This document shows positions 21,861-33,695 of a stretch of 64,000 bases of DNA, piece by piece. Below the pieces are notes generated by a model that saw nothing but the letters and a program-made list of their open reading frames with translations, searched no databases and was not told the DNA's origin. Every line of letters begins with the position of its first letter. The stretch's first letter is position 1. The position numbers and the translations under genes were made by a program. Source of the DNA: Eleusine coracana subsp. coracana (taxonomy: Eukaryota > Streptophyta > Magnoliopsida > Poales > Poaceae); assembly GCA_032690845.1 (NCBI GenBank), contig CM064417.1, positions 17,204,501 to 17,268,500 of the forward strand, read 5' to 3'.

Positions 21861-23490
21861 TGTTACATTGATATAATCATCCCTGGCAATGGCGTCAGAC
21901 ATAATTATAAATATGCACCTCAGTGTCAGTAGAGTAAAATTTGCAAGCACACGGAAAATACCATTGTAGCATTCACTATTGGATTGCTCCAATAGCTTGT
22001 CATTTATAGTTCTACCAAAGGAAGATGTTGCATGAATATATGATTGTTAATAGTAACATAGACATAAAGATAGGTATTAGTATTCAGAGTTTATACAAGA
22101 GTAAGTATAATAATGGATAGGGGTAGTGTGACACACAGATGAATCATTACTAAAGATAAATAAAAGTCCTAAGTCTCTAGGGAGTTTTAGTTAGGAGAGC
22201 AAAGTCGTATCTCTACTGTTAGTCTACCTATATAGTCACATAGTCAAACAATTACAAGCAAGTCTATACTAGTCATAGTCTAATGCACTCAACACTTCAT
22301 GTACAGATTCATGCCCGACATACACAAGGCAACTCCTTGGATACATGTTGTAACTGAACATGGAGGAGTACAATGGACAGATAGGATTGTCACCACCTAC
22401 TGCCTACCTCTATGAACCATAGAGTACAAGGTGATCGATACTACCTAGCCATCTAAGCACCGCACTTATACATTTAAGTAGAATTCTAGCATTGATCAAA
22501 CACTAGAATCACATATTGGATTAACAAGGACTAAAGCACACATAACTCTAACCCTACGGATTAACAAGTCATGAGCTAAGCAATTATAATCCTAACTGGA
22601 TATCAAACCCACATTGAGGCACAACAACTAGACTAAAGTACAACTAGCATTATAATATTTAGACTTTTGTTAAGGTATATGCCAATCATGACAACAAGGT
22701 ACCAAGTCTATATCATCATGAAAGCATAATAAAGTCCTACGATATGAATATGATATATCACCAAACAAGGAACACATATTATAAGCATAACTATAAGGAA
22801 GAACTATATTAATTGAATATAACAAAGTCATAATAAAATAGAATAAAGAAAAAGGTATAAGAACCATACCAATACTTCTATGACTTGGAGACTTGAGCAA
22901 GGCTCCTCTTACACTAAACTCTACTAGGACTAGAAAACTACTAAGTGAAAGAGGAAAATGAATAACTCTTAAGTGTGTGTGTTGACGTGAAGATCTCCCC
23001 TTCTATTTATAGGGTCCATAAGTCGGTACTAGGGAGTAACCACCATGGAACCGTCATGCACCGACATTGCCAAATGGCTGAGGAGGTGACACGTGGAAGC
23101 CCGGCCGAAAAGGCCTCAAGACCAGGTCGGGCGACCAGGGGGTGAGGTCGGCCGACCGGCCACTGGGCCCTTTGGCCTTGTGCCTTTTCTGGGTGGGAGA
23201 CAGGTGGGTCCTCTTCTAATTTAAGTTGGTGTTCTCCGGAGAATTCCTGTGTAGCCACGTATGTAATCCGAAAGAAGTCCAGTTGGCATCGTCCCATTGG
23301 CTGGAATGGTGTTTTCTTGGATTATGCTCCATTTCTCCACTTCTTTTGTATCAAATCCCTGCATGCACATAAATCTCCAAGGACAAGTGAAATCTTATTA
23401 TTACTAACTAACATGCAAGTATAAATGCTAAGTCTTCCTACTTTTATAGGTATTTTGATGGTCAAAATTAGTATTTAACGACCGTTAACA
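21861..23490 (-). mobile_element. Athila-type LTR inserted in the copia element
   Basis: This 1630-bp block interrupts copia between the protease-like segment (minus strand VYVASTDS at the right) and its continuation (DGDILVAYVGCAKVSDEW at the left). It starts TGTTA and ends TAACA. Sense is minus: TATA box TATAAATAG at 23011-23003. Around 22378-22430 it shares a block with the LTR at 5617-6721 (GATAGGA-T and CTACTGCCTACCTCTA). Near the left end the minus strand reads TGACGCCATTGCCAGGGATG (21900-21881), a mutated Athila PBS. The insert is therefore an LTR plus PBS and about 20 bp, not a clean solo LTR. Flanks TGCTA and AACTA are only a partial duplication. Confidence 0.75.
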
Positions 23491-24360
23491 AACTACTATC
23501 AGTAGAAGCAACATAGACATTACCATCATCATTAGATTTACCTTTAGCCTTTTGTTTAGCTTTTCTCTTCTCTTTATTCTGCAGCTTATAATATTCAAGA
23601 ATAACATGTGTATCTCCCTTACAATATCAACAGAACTTATCTTTGCCTCTGGATTTAGAGCGTCCTCTATGACCACTCAAACTTTTATCTCTACCATTGC
23701 TGAATTTCTTCCTTTCTGTCCCACCATGGACAAACAAACCTTCTCCCTCAGAACTGGCAGCAGCTTCAGAAGACACTATCAATTTTATCTTTTTCTTTGC
23801 ATGCAAAACATCATAAACCTCATTGACAGTTAGTGTGTCATGACTGTATAATATAGTGTCTCTAAAGTTTGAATAAGAAGGGAGCAATGAATACAAGAGC
23901 ATAGGTGTTAAATCCTCCTCATCATATTTTACCTCTGTGGATGCTAGGTCCAAAATAATCTCCTTGAAGACTGAAAAATAAGAGGCCAAAGAATCACCAT
24001 CTTGTAACTTGTGTGTGAACAATTTCATATTCAAATGCATCTTGTTGGTGAGATCCTTAGACATGCAGATCGAATCCAACTTGAGCTATAAAATAGCAGT
24101 GGTTTTCTAGTCCAAAACCTCTGGCAGAATATTATTAGATAAATCAAGATAAATTTGTGAAAGATCCTTACGATCACGACGCTTTTTTCATCGGTCCAAA
24201 GTTCTTTATTCTTATTGGAGAAGCCATCAAGCGTATCATTCAAATCGGTGTATGCTAATATTGCCCTCATCTTGACTTTCCAAAGAGTGAACCGTGTATC
24301 ACGGTCTAGCAGTGGAACATCATACTTGAGAGAAACCATCGAAGAAAATCAACAACAATC
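23491..24360 (-). pseudogene. Copia gag with zinc-knuckle end, broken
   Basis: Capsid protein of the copia element. It starts near 24339 with MVSLKYDVPLLDRDTRFTLW (gag N-terminus, UBN2 type), continuing LNDTLDGF. After a frameshift near 24080-24120 it goes on with KMHLNMKLFTHKLQDGDSLA, YSLLPSYSNFRDTILY and a basic tail RGRSKSRGKDKFC that begins the CCHC knuckle. A stop interrupts that knuckle near 23626 (FC-stop-YC). The reading frame then runs to the Athila-type LTR insertion at 23490. Confidence 0.85.
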
Positions 24361-24729
24361 AATCTGTAGCACCTTTGGTACAGCCTCGTGTGCATGAAGC
24401 AAAATCTATAGACTTCCTGGTATATTTGCGTGTACGTTCAGCAACAAGAACCAGAAACCGTTCTCCTGGTACAAAAACCTTGGTGCGCCAAGCAAAATCA
24501 CCAAATTTGCTTCACGACGTAACGAATTCCACCTCGGAACTGGAGGCAGCACCAAGATCGAAAAAAACTCCAGGACACGTACACACAGACGCGAGTTGGA
24601 GAAAATCACCCAGACGCGGACGAACGCGATGACCAAATCGGAAAAACGAATCGCGTCAGGTGGTGGAATCTTATAGTGCACATGGCGGTGGCGGCGCAAT
24701 CAACAGGGAGGAAACCCTAATATATTTTT

Positions 24730-25070
24730 TTAATCAATCTCGTGTGTAACTATGATGTCACTTGTTAGTAAATAATGTGTAAATAAGATTGAAACAAGAT
24801 ATAAATTTTTACGTGAAAAATCGTTGCGGAAAAAGTCACGGGCGCCAACCGACGGTCTTTACTATATGATGTAGAGTTACAAAAGCAGGGAAAATACAAT
24901 AGGTCTCTTTCTACTCTTCCTGTACAACACATAAGATGTATATATATATATATATATATATATGAATGGATAACTAAAGAAATAAATCTCTACATAATAT
25001 AACCTGTAACGCCACCTCTCACAACTCTTAGACGTCCCAACGAGACTAGAATTTGAATCATATTTTAACA
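24730..25070 (-). mobile_element. 5' LTR of the copia element
   Basis: The right LTR of the minus-strand copia. Its outer end is CATATTTTAACA (sense start TGTTAAAATATG). Inside it has a TA repeat that probably holds the TATA box. It also has the minus-strand stretch CCGTGACTTTTTCCGC (about 24844-24829) before CACGTAAAAATTTATATCTT, the usual sequence near the end of R in plant copia LTRs. The inner boundary is uncertain because no clear TGGTATCAGAGC primer-binding site follows. The first 60-70 bp match the left remnant at 18526-18598. Confidence 0.7.
24939..24963. repeat. (TA)n microsatellite in copia LTR
   Basis: About 12 TA units. It probably expanded from the LTR TATA box. Confidence 0.9.
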
Positions 25071-25900
25071 ATAACATTGGATCCACCCAAAATTAAGTTA
25101 TCCCAACTCATTAAAAGATGGGAAACCTACCCTCGTGGGTACTCATCCCACGTCCTAGACTACAACTCAAGCCTTTGACTGGGTTAGCAGTAGGAGCACT
25201 CGCTGCTGGCGAGATTGGACGCCAAAGTGTTCAATGAGAAGGGCCTTCATAGCTTCATGAGAAGCACAGGTTGAGACCAGAGCGGGAGGCCAAACACAGT
25301 TGATTTTCTAGAAGAAAATGTTGGTGAGCATGAAATTGTCATCACCGTCCACATGAGTACGGCGTTGAGACATCGAGGGTGACTTGAATTTTTACCATGT
25401 TAAGCCGCTTAAAGAAGCAGGAGTAGGCGTTTGCATCCTTTGCCCGGGTCACGATGATGCTCAAAGTTGTACGTGTGGCAAGATAAAAATCTTACAAGTA
25501 TGTATGTGTAGGTCAGGTGGTGCAAAGCTCCAAGATCCGCCGCTTGCCAGCACAGCACACAAGGGAATGTCTTATAAAGGTTATCTAGCATATGTTGCCA
25601 TGGTAGTTTGAAACAACAAACATATTTTTTTCTGATACTTAATTAAACAACCATAAAGTTCTATCATTTTATTACTTAATCAACTCATGAGCAAAAATTA
25701 ATAGACTATAAATTATAAATCATATATAGGAATTAACAACATTTGTTTAATGATGTACAATAGGTACACATAATTAGCAGAAACCTATCTCAATGTATCA
25801 GCAATAAAAAAAAAGAAAATAACCGGGGGGGGGGGGATGTTTGGAGTAGGCAACTTGTAATTTTATGACCTAGAACCATTAATTAAAATTGCAGATTAAA
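25071..25900. other. Intergenic stretch, no gene recognised
   Basis: I see no conserved domain on either strand. A G run lies at about 25826-25836. ORFs of 60-75 codons have no motifs. Confidence 0.4.
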
Positions 25901-26990
25901 TCCAACATGGAACTTACATTAAAGACGGAACTTCTGTCTGAGACGGATGTTCTGTGTAAAACTGAGAACCCTAATCGTAAATGCAGAATTTAAAGAGGGA
26001 ACTCACAAACTGCTTGAATGGAAATGAAGCTAGTAGATAGAAGAACTTAGTTCCTGCAGGGTTTAGCTAGCAACACAGTATACACGTAGTTCGAGTAATA
26101 ATAGTGAGAGAAAGCAAGAACAACAAGAACTAGAACAAGAGAGACACGAAATTTGTTTATCGGAGTTCAGACCCCTCATAATGAGGTTCCTACGTCTCTG
26201 TTGAGGAGCTCACTAAGAGTCGCGTCTCTCTCAACCCTTATCCTCACCATGCAATCCCTAAGATTGAGCTGGGCTTTCTTCTTCTTGATTCTTTCCTTGT
26301 GGAGGCTAATCATGAGCTTCAAAAACTTCCTAAGGCTCACCACAATGCTTAGGAACTCACTGGGCAACACCTAGCCTGTCTACCGGATTGAATCCCCAAG
26401 AGTAACAAGTGAATATTGAAAACTTGTTTGCAGGGGATGTGCTCAAGGTTGGCTTGATGCTTTCAAGCTTGGATGTGTGAATCACCCTCTCAAAAGGGGG
26501 CTTCAATCACAAGAGCAATGGAGGAGTGAAGAGATTTAAGCTTGCTGAAAGTGAGTGTGTTTTGCAATGGAACTAGCAACCCTCTCACGGGAAGGAGAGG
26601 GGTATAGAGGAGGTCTAAAAAGAGCCGTTCGAGAGGAAAACAGGGACAGGGATGGAACTTCCGTGTAGCACACAACTTCGGCTTACCCTCAAACATTCCT
26701 GTCCAAAACCGAAGTTCCCAACACGGAACTTCCGCCAAAGATAGAACTTCTGTCGAGCTCGAGGAGCCACTGTCCAAAACCAATGTTCCCAGGACAGAAA
26801 TTCTGTCAGACCAAGGCTCCATTGGTTCAGATACTATATTCCTAGAACAAAACTTCCGTCAGAGATGGAACTTCTGTCGAGCTCTAAGAGCTTCTGTCCA
26901 GAACAGATGTTCCTGTCATGGAACTTCCGTCAGGCATAGGAATTTTTTGCTGATTTTTGGACTTTGCTTCTGGCTATTTTTGTAACGATT
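25900..26990. repeat. LTR-like DNA with repeated GGAACTTCYGTC phrase
   Basis: The phrase GGAACTTC[C/T]GTC and variants recur about eight times (around 25923, 26653, 26731, 26747, 26795, 26853, 26868, 26921), often followed by GAGCTC or AGA. TGTTCC/ATGTTCT phrases alternate with it. Between 26130 and 26400 there is the kind of sequence found in plant LTR leaders (GAGAGACACGAAATTTGTTT, then AGAGTAACAAGTG). It is probably an old LTR; orientation and ends are unresolved. Confidence 0.4.
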
Positions 26991-27511
26991 TAATCCAAGA
27001 GTATTTTTGGTTGCTTGAGCACGTATTTCTTCCATGTAAGATCATTTCTCCCCTCTTGATAGTTCGACATACTTAGACTCAAAACAAATAAAATAACTAG
27101 TCTTCAAAGCTTTTTGATTCATTCACTTTTTCTTCTTCTGTTGAGGGGCCAACCATCTTACGAAGTGTATGTATTTTTAATCTTTAATATCTTGCATATT
27201 TACTTCATAAACATATTAGTACATTTTAATATTTTGTCAATGTTCACCAAAAACCCACTAGGGAGTCCTAGATTCATGACAAACGATTAAAAGGGGAAAA
27301 ATAGGGAATCAAAGAAAACGAACAAGCAAAATATAGCCAAGCTCCGCCTAAAGATATGCATGAATCACACAAAAACATGTGAGATAGCTCCCCTATATTT
27401 AGTAACAAGTGTGGTGCCTAAAATAGTGAGCAAGTAAGCATTGTGTGAGAAACAATTTAAAAACAGTACAGGTGCAACTCGAGATAGTCAGTTTCTAGGG
27501 AAACGGGCCAT

Positions 27512-27546
27512 GTGCTGATCGGCACGGAGGATGTGCCGATCAGCAC
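27512..27546. repeat. Perfect 14-bp inverted repeat (hairpin)
   Basis: GTGCTGATCGGCAC at 27512-27525 and its exact reverse complement GTGCCGATCAGCAC at 27533-27546, with a 7-bp loop. A self-complementary relative, GTGCCGATCGGCAC, lies at 27774-27787, followed by a partial copy near 27797-27808. It probably belongs to another decayed LTR. Confidence 0.8.
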
Positions 27547-28029
27547 ACTCCATTTGTAGCCCGATATCTCTTCTAAGTGGTTCCCAAATATTTTGTAGCT
27601 TCCATGTGGGTCTTCTCATCAAATTCCTCGAAGTAAAGTCTTGTACTGAACGTTTTGAATCTTGAAGTTTCCTTTTATCTTTTCGTGACTAATATCTTCA
27701 AAGATTTGTGGGAATAACTTCCTTCTAGAAGAACTAGAGAGGTGGACCGTCTTGATTGGCCCAAATTACCACTGTGCCGATCGGCACAGCCTTGTATCGG
27801 TCGGCACCCGGACCTTTTCTGCTACATTTCACCTCTTAAGGGTCCAAGTCCACTAAAAACATCTAAAATGATGTCCTTTCATCTGTTTCTACAATAAAAC
27901 TCCTAGAGCAACAAATGCACAAATATTTTGCTAATATCAAGGGTTAATGGCCTAAAATGATGGTATTTATGCTAAAAACAAGTGCTTTTGATGTATAACA
28001 TCGTGCACTAAGTAGTGTCAACACTGGTA

Positions 28030-29080
28030 CAATCAAATTTTTCTGGCAGAAAAGAATATACCGAAGACTACTTTCAGGTGTCCAGGAGCAATCATCGGCT
28101 TGTTTGAGTGGGTTGTCATGACATTTGGTCTTTATAATGCTAGAGCCACATATCAGAGAGTGATGAATTACATATTTCATGATTTGATCGAGAGGCTAGT
28201 GGAGATTTATATTGATGATGTAGTTGTCAAGTCAAAACATGTTGAACATCACATTGGTGATTTGCGAGAAGCACATGAAATAACTAGAAGGTATTGATTG
28301 AAGATGAACCTAAAGAAGTGTGTTTTTACCTTTTTGGTGTATCGACTAGCGAGTTTCTTGGTTTTATTGTGCATGAAAGAGGAAATGAAATTGACCCGAA
28401 GAGTATTAAAGTTGTAAATGATATTGAGCCACTAGTTAACAAGACCTAGTTGCAGTCCTTGGTCGGCAAAATTAATTTCATAAGAAGATTTATATCCAAT
28501 TTGTTGGGGAGGATTGATGCCTTTACTCCATTGTTCAAGTTGCAAGGTGATAAAAAATTTGTATTGGGGCTGAACATCAGAAGGTGCTTGATGACATCAA
28601 GAAGTATTTGACATCTCTAACAGTATTGGTGCCTCCGAACAATGGGTTACCTTTCTGGTTATATCTTGCGGTCAATAAGAAATCTATCAGGTCAGCTCTG
28701 GTCCAAGAACAGGATGGCAAAGAGCAGGTAATATTCTACTTAAGCCGACATTTGGTGGATGCGAAAACTAGGTACACTAAGATTGAACGATTAAGCTTAT
28801 GTTTACATTTATATTTTTCATGTGTGAAGTTGAGGCATTATTTATTATCGACTGAGTTTGTGGTTGTTTATCAAGCTGATATTATCAAGTATATGCTATC
28901 GACTCCTATTCTGAAAGAAAGGATTGGAAAATGGATGTTAGCTTTGGCAGAATATGATCTCATATACAAATCAGCTAAAGCAGTCAAGGGTCTACTGTTG
29001 ACTGATTTGGTTGTGGAACATTGCGGACAAAATGCAAATATGGTGGAGCCGGTGGCATGGACTTTATTTTTTTATTGATC
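28030..29080 (+). pseudogene. Tat-type gypsy RT and RNase H fragment (element F)
   Basis: A plus-strand remnant of a gypsy polyprotein. RT: AEKNIPKTTFRCPGA, FEWVVMTFGLYNARATYQRV, and the catalytic region EIYIDDVVVKSKHVEHHIGD (28203-28262). After a frameshift it continues KMNLKKCVF and then RFISNLLGRIDAFTPLFKL. RNase H: LYLAVNKKSIRSALVQEQDG (28663-28722) through YDLIYKSAKAVKGLLLTDLV. The VVKSK wording and YDLIYKSAKAVKGQ-like end fit the Tat lineage. The catalytic Asp of RNase H and several frames are lost. The 5' part and the integrase are absent. Confidence 0.82.
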
Positions 29081-29354
29081 CATATACCAGTATGGAAGTG
29101 TCTGAAATTAAAACAATGATAAAGTCAACAAAGCGTTGATTTTTCTAAAGAAAGATGAATGAATCAGTTAGTTGTTTCTCTTCCGCGGTTATTAGGGCCA
29201 TACTGCCTTGGACCATGCCTCCTTGGTCAATTATGATGGCCACATCAGCTGCAGCAGTAGAAGCAGTAGTATCGGTGAGCATCTAATAAAGTGGCGTTAT
29301 TGGATCAATTGCTTGGACTGGCGATGATTTCCTGCAAAGAGGGAAACAAAAAAT

Positions 29355-29409
<55 letters not shown>

Positions 29410-29459
29410 AGAAGAAGAAGAAGAAGAAGAAGAAGAAGAAGAAGAAGAAGAAGAAGAAA
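29355..29459. repeat. Compound (GA)n(GAA)n microsatellite
   Basis: About 25 GA units (29355-29405) run directly into about 18 GAA units (29406-29459). Confidence 0.95.
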
Positions 29460-29689
29460 TAGGGATGTGAAAAATTATTGATGGTCACCCGAGAAGTTGG
29501 CATTGGATCGGGAAGAGTTGATGGAGCCGCCGATGCCACTCGAGCGTATTTTTGTTGTTCAGCAGCTCGAGTCAATATTGATCGGGAGGTGGGGCCTCCT
29601 TTGCTCTTTGCCACTTGTTTCTTCTGACCGCAGACGCTGAGAAGGTGGGCAAGAGTTGGTGCAACGCAACCTATGTTTAGGTTGTTCGC

Positions 29690-31215
29690 TATAAGCCGAT
29701 AAGCAATTGGCTTACCACTCCTGCTAACAATTGGAGGTATGATATCCTGATCCTATGGTGAAAGTAAACAATATTAGTCAAAATAAGCATGGTGTAAAAG
29801 AAGTGAAATGAAAGGGAGGGTGAAGGAATGTACAGTCGACAACGCCAATCAAGTGGTGGGTCAGGTTGTGGCAGAAGAGGTGGTTCTTCCATTTCTTCCA
29901 CCAGGTTGTAAAAAGAACCGATGTGGAGGGGTATAAAATTATGTTGAGAAAGTTGCCCATCGGGATCTTGTTGGCCAAAGCATAAATCTTCTTATACCCA
30001 TAATGCCTCTTGAGTTCCTATCTCGCACGAAGTCTGCCCGAAGCCAAGTTGGTGAGCAACAACCGATGGATTGTATAATTCATAGGATTAGCTTCTACGT
30101 TGGCCACCATGGAAGTCAACAGGAAGGATTCTGGGTATACAAGCGGAAAAAATGTCCGTGGATTCTTTGTTGGCCAGAGTGTTATTGGGACGGAAGTGAA
30201 CTGAGTTCTCAAATGCCAAATTTTCCTATAGGAACTAGATGCATTTATTCTTACGGATTCTATTGTATAAAATCTTGAAAGCAAGATTGAAGTTGTCAGA
30301 GGTAAACTTCCACCTAGGAGCAACCATAGCCGCTTAACCCAGAGACGTGCATCGGCAACTGGGGGGTTTCTTCATCTTCACTTACGTTGGTTGATGGGAA
30401 CGAGTTTCTGGTGAAAGGCTTTAGTCCCATTGCTTGAGCATATTAGACATTGAGCCATAACTTGATAAACCACTAGAGGCCACTAGCATCGATGGGTTTG
30501 CTGAGTTGAATCTTCACTGCGACACAATGAAGGAGTTGGTATACCGCTCCAAGGAAGAATCGGATGAGAGGGAACTCAGTACCATCAGCTAGGATTTCGG
30601 CCATACCCTTCAAGTTGATGGTAGAGTTACATGAAGATCCACAGAAAACAAAATGCTCTAACCAAAGGTTCATGAAAGTTGTAAGTTCTCTGTGATCAAG
30701 TGTTCCTTTGAGTTGATGCTCAGTGATGTATCTACTCCATCCACCGATGTCTTGGGCGACTAGTTTGTGCCAAGGGTTCTTAAGGTTGGTTTGGATGTTG
30801 AAGGGATCACAATAGGTTGTAATGTTCAGAGAAGTCAACACTATGACATCCAAGGGAGAAGGGGCCATTGGTCCATGATTAAACAAGAAGGTGTTAATGG
30901 CATTAGATCAAAAGTATGAAGTCACTGCAAGAAGAGGTATGTTCTTTGCCATGTTGGCCAGAGGCAAAGTGATGGCATGGCCGACGATCTGCATGTCAAG
31001 AATGGTTGGTGCGCGATCCATAGTGACGTGATGGTACCAATTCCTCCAGCCTTTGACTATTGAAGGCTAGGATCTAAAAACAGTTTTCTAATCATCTATA
31101 GAGGATATTATGGCTTTGAAGGGGATCCTATTGGTTTCACAGTTGACGAATTCAGTGGAATCCAAATCGTCGCAAGGGCCTAGATAAAAGTGACTCAGTT
31201 GCATAGATGACAGGA
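29690..31215 (-). pseudogene. Antisense plant-mobile-domain gene of element F
   Basis: Minus-strand coding remnant lying downstream of a plus-strand Tat RT, so antisense to its host element. It reads RAPTILDMQIVGHAITLPLA (31020-30960), then NTFLFNHGPMAPSPLDVIVL (30905-30845) with TSLNITTYCDP, and FMNLWLEHFVFCGSSCNST with LIRFFLGAVYQLL. This is the layout of the plant mobile domain (aminotransferase-like, PMD), where an HGPM-type motif precedes a Leu-rich helix and an FL-LWLS-FVF helix. A C-terminal piece (30323-30018) continues it. Stops near 30893 and 31070 and frame changes make it a pseudogene. The function of PMD in transposons is not established. Confidence 0.65.
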
Positions 31216-31830
31216 TGCAGATCTGGTTCTTAAGTTCCTAAAGCACAAAATAGATCTATAATCAGTAGAAAGAACTACATCTATTGTGAGCATGGTAAAG
31301 TTATAGGAACTATGAATGATGAATAGTAAACAAGAACATGAATAGTGCTTCTACGAAGAACAAGTAAGAAAATGACGGTGGAGCGGGCAAAAGTAAGGGA
31401 ACTTAAATCAGGATGTGCTACGTAGATGCCATTGGAGCATAGTACTCCAATGTCTGCCGGCGTTGTTCGATGGATTCGTGGGATCCGAACATGCTCGCCT
31501 GAGGGGAAGGAGAAAAAGAAATGCGCTTGCAGATGAGGTGAGGAGAGGTGAAAATGACGGCCGGTAGAAGAAGCTTTTATAAAGATGGGATGGCTAGTAG
31601 GTCGCAGTTAATGCATGCGGTAAATGAGGAGATAACTTCAGAGCATGAAGATTTGTACCCTGGACAGCAGCGGAAATTGACAGAACCCATATGTAAGTCA
31701 CAGGGTGTCGATATCGGCCACATCAAAGGAAGGCAAAGAGGCAGGGCTTGGAAAGTGGATCCGTTAGGGTTAGTTTTATTTTATTTTCCTTTTAGATAGT
31801 ATTCTATTTAGGAACAAAATCTAGGTAATT

Positions 31831-32272
31831 TGTTAGGAATCAGAAGAGTCATGATTGACTCAGGTCAGGACCCCTTGCATGGGGTTATAAATATATATTA
31901 GGGTTTGTACAAAAAAGATTAACACATGTTCAATACAATTCAGCACATTGCCACCCTTTTTCATTTCGGAGAGTTCTTGTCTCGATCGGGTTGCATCGGT
32001 TTCAATCTAAACGAGAGACTTGGATTGGTCACTTTGGTAATTTCATTGACCTTGATTAGTAGTTTCTCATTAATTTTATATTCTAATCTCAGTCTTTGTG
32101 ATTGCTAGTTATCCGACTATTAGATTTAGGTTAGAGTTCTTTCATCCACTTCTCACTGCATAGTGTCTCGGTAGGAACCGATCTATCATAGCGAGTCATG
32201 GATCTTATTAATCTAGATTAGATTTATTATTTGAATCATTGTATCAATTTAATCTTTGATTAGGTTAGATCT
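31831..32272 (+). mobile_element. Probable 3' LTR of element F, truncated
   Basis: Starts TGTTAGGAATC at 31831. It contains a TATA box TATAAATA at 31886-31893, followed by a transcript-like segment. It ends abruptly where the next LTR (32273) begins, consistent with element C having inserted into it. No second copy is visible in the window, so the call rests on structure alone. Confidence 0.45.
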
Positions 32273-32670
32273 TGTTGAGACTTGATCTCGGCAATATATT
32301 TTTATGGGGCTACGTCGGGATTAAGAACTCGATGGTTAAGACACAAGACGCCGAGTTATACAGGTTCGAGCCCTCTTGATGAGAGTAAAAACCCTACGTC
32401 CTGTGTTCTGTGGTTTGTATTACAATGAAATCTGGTGCGATTGTTGTGTCATGTATGTGCCTCGATGGGGGGTTCCTACCGCCTTATATATTCGGTCGGC
32501 AGAGGGTACATGAAGAGTCCTACTCATAGTCTTCAAGGATAAACATAATAAATCTATCTCTAATGACCTTGTTCTCCAAACCGACTCGGTCGGTTCCCTT
32601 ATTGGCGGGTTTCCTGGTTGTCTGTCGACTTAAGCCTAACTATGGATACCGGTAAGGTAAGTATTCCACA
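32273..32670 (-). mobile_element. 3' LTR of Tat-type element C
   Basis: A 398-bp LTR, plus-strand limits TGTTGAGACTTGATC to GTATTCCACA. It is homologous throughout to the LTRs at 61958-62340 and 37581-37876 (shared GGCTACGTC-GGATTAAGAAC, GACACAAGACGCCGA, CCTTATATAT-CGGTCG). The sense-strand TATA box TATATAAG is at 32490-32483. The outer flank is GATCT; the matching 5' LTR is beyond 64000. Confidence 0.85.
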
Positions 32671-33481
32671 GTGGCTCCTGAGTGCTTTCTGATTTGGAGT
32701 TGTGACTCGCCGAGTGATTCCTGTTTAATGCTTGCTGTGAATAGGTCAAAAATTAGGAAGACCACTTGATTGAAGTTCCTAATGGATCTGGTGTGCCGAT
32801 TAGGTGCACCTGATCAGGTTCAGCTCCCGACTCTTGTATAATTTAGAGATTAACAAAGAATGCAAGAGTCTAATAATGTTAGCTCTTCACATTTTGTTAT
32901 ATAAAATATACTCAAACCATCAAGCTTGAGTAGTTAATGTCCTGATTATCAAACCAGGCGCTCGGTCTGCTCAACATCAATTGGGCCGACTGACCTATAA
33001 AAGATAGAATGATATCCACTCTAAGCCGAGTGATCCTTGATTCAAATATAACGACATCAGTCATGTTTAAAAATCAAGGGTAATATATGACATCAATCAT
33101 ATCCTAGTACTAGACTATAATGACATCAATCATAATATAGTTTTTCCTCAAATATTTATCACTCGGACTATGTAAGGCGAATTGTTAGCCTATAATAACT
33201 GACTTCAATCAGTGGCATAATCTTTGGACCTACTCCCATACGACCATCAAGTTCTCTGCTACGTGATCATCAAATCACATAATAAGAGGTTTATTCATAT
33301 TGGTTGTTACCCACTGCCTCTCATCAAAGAAGCCCTCGAGTTTAACACTCGAGTTTGTTAAGTTAGCAGAAAATCTTTCAAAAGATTGCTGCATATTTTA
33401 ATTAACCCTAAAGGGCAATTTGGCATTGTACGGCCCATTGCGGCCCACATGGTCCCCCATGACTAGGTCAAAAGGTGAAGG

Positions 33482-33489
33482 TATAAAAG
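33482..33489 (+). promoter_or_regulatory. TATA box of the antisense gene in element C
   Basis: TATAAAAG, preceded by GGTGAAGG, lies 214 bp upstream of the putative start codon (33696). The homologous site in element D is at 46407-46415, with the same AAGGTATAAAA core. Confidence 0.6.
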
Positions 33490-33695
33490 GCCGAGGTCGG
33501 ATGATGCAAACTGACGCCACTATTTTGCAACGCTTCGTCTTGCTCGTGCCTCCTCTGCTTCTCTGCTCCCCTGTTCTAGGGTTCTTGCATAGTGCCATCG
33601 TCACTACAAATCCTCCTCGCGCCCAAGCTCCCAAGCTCAGAAAGCTAGGATTTGATTCATCACTCCAGATCTACCGCAGCTTCACATCCATCAAC

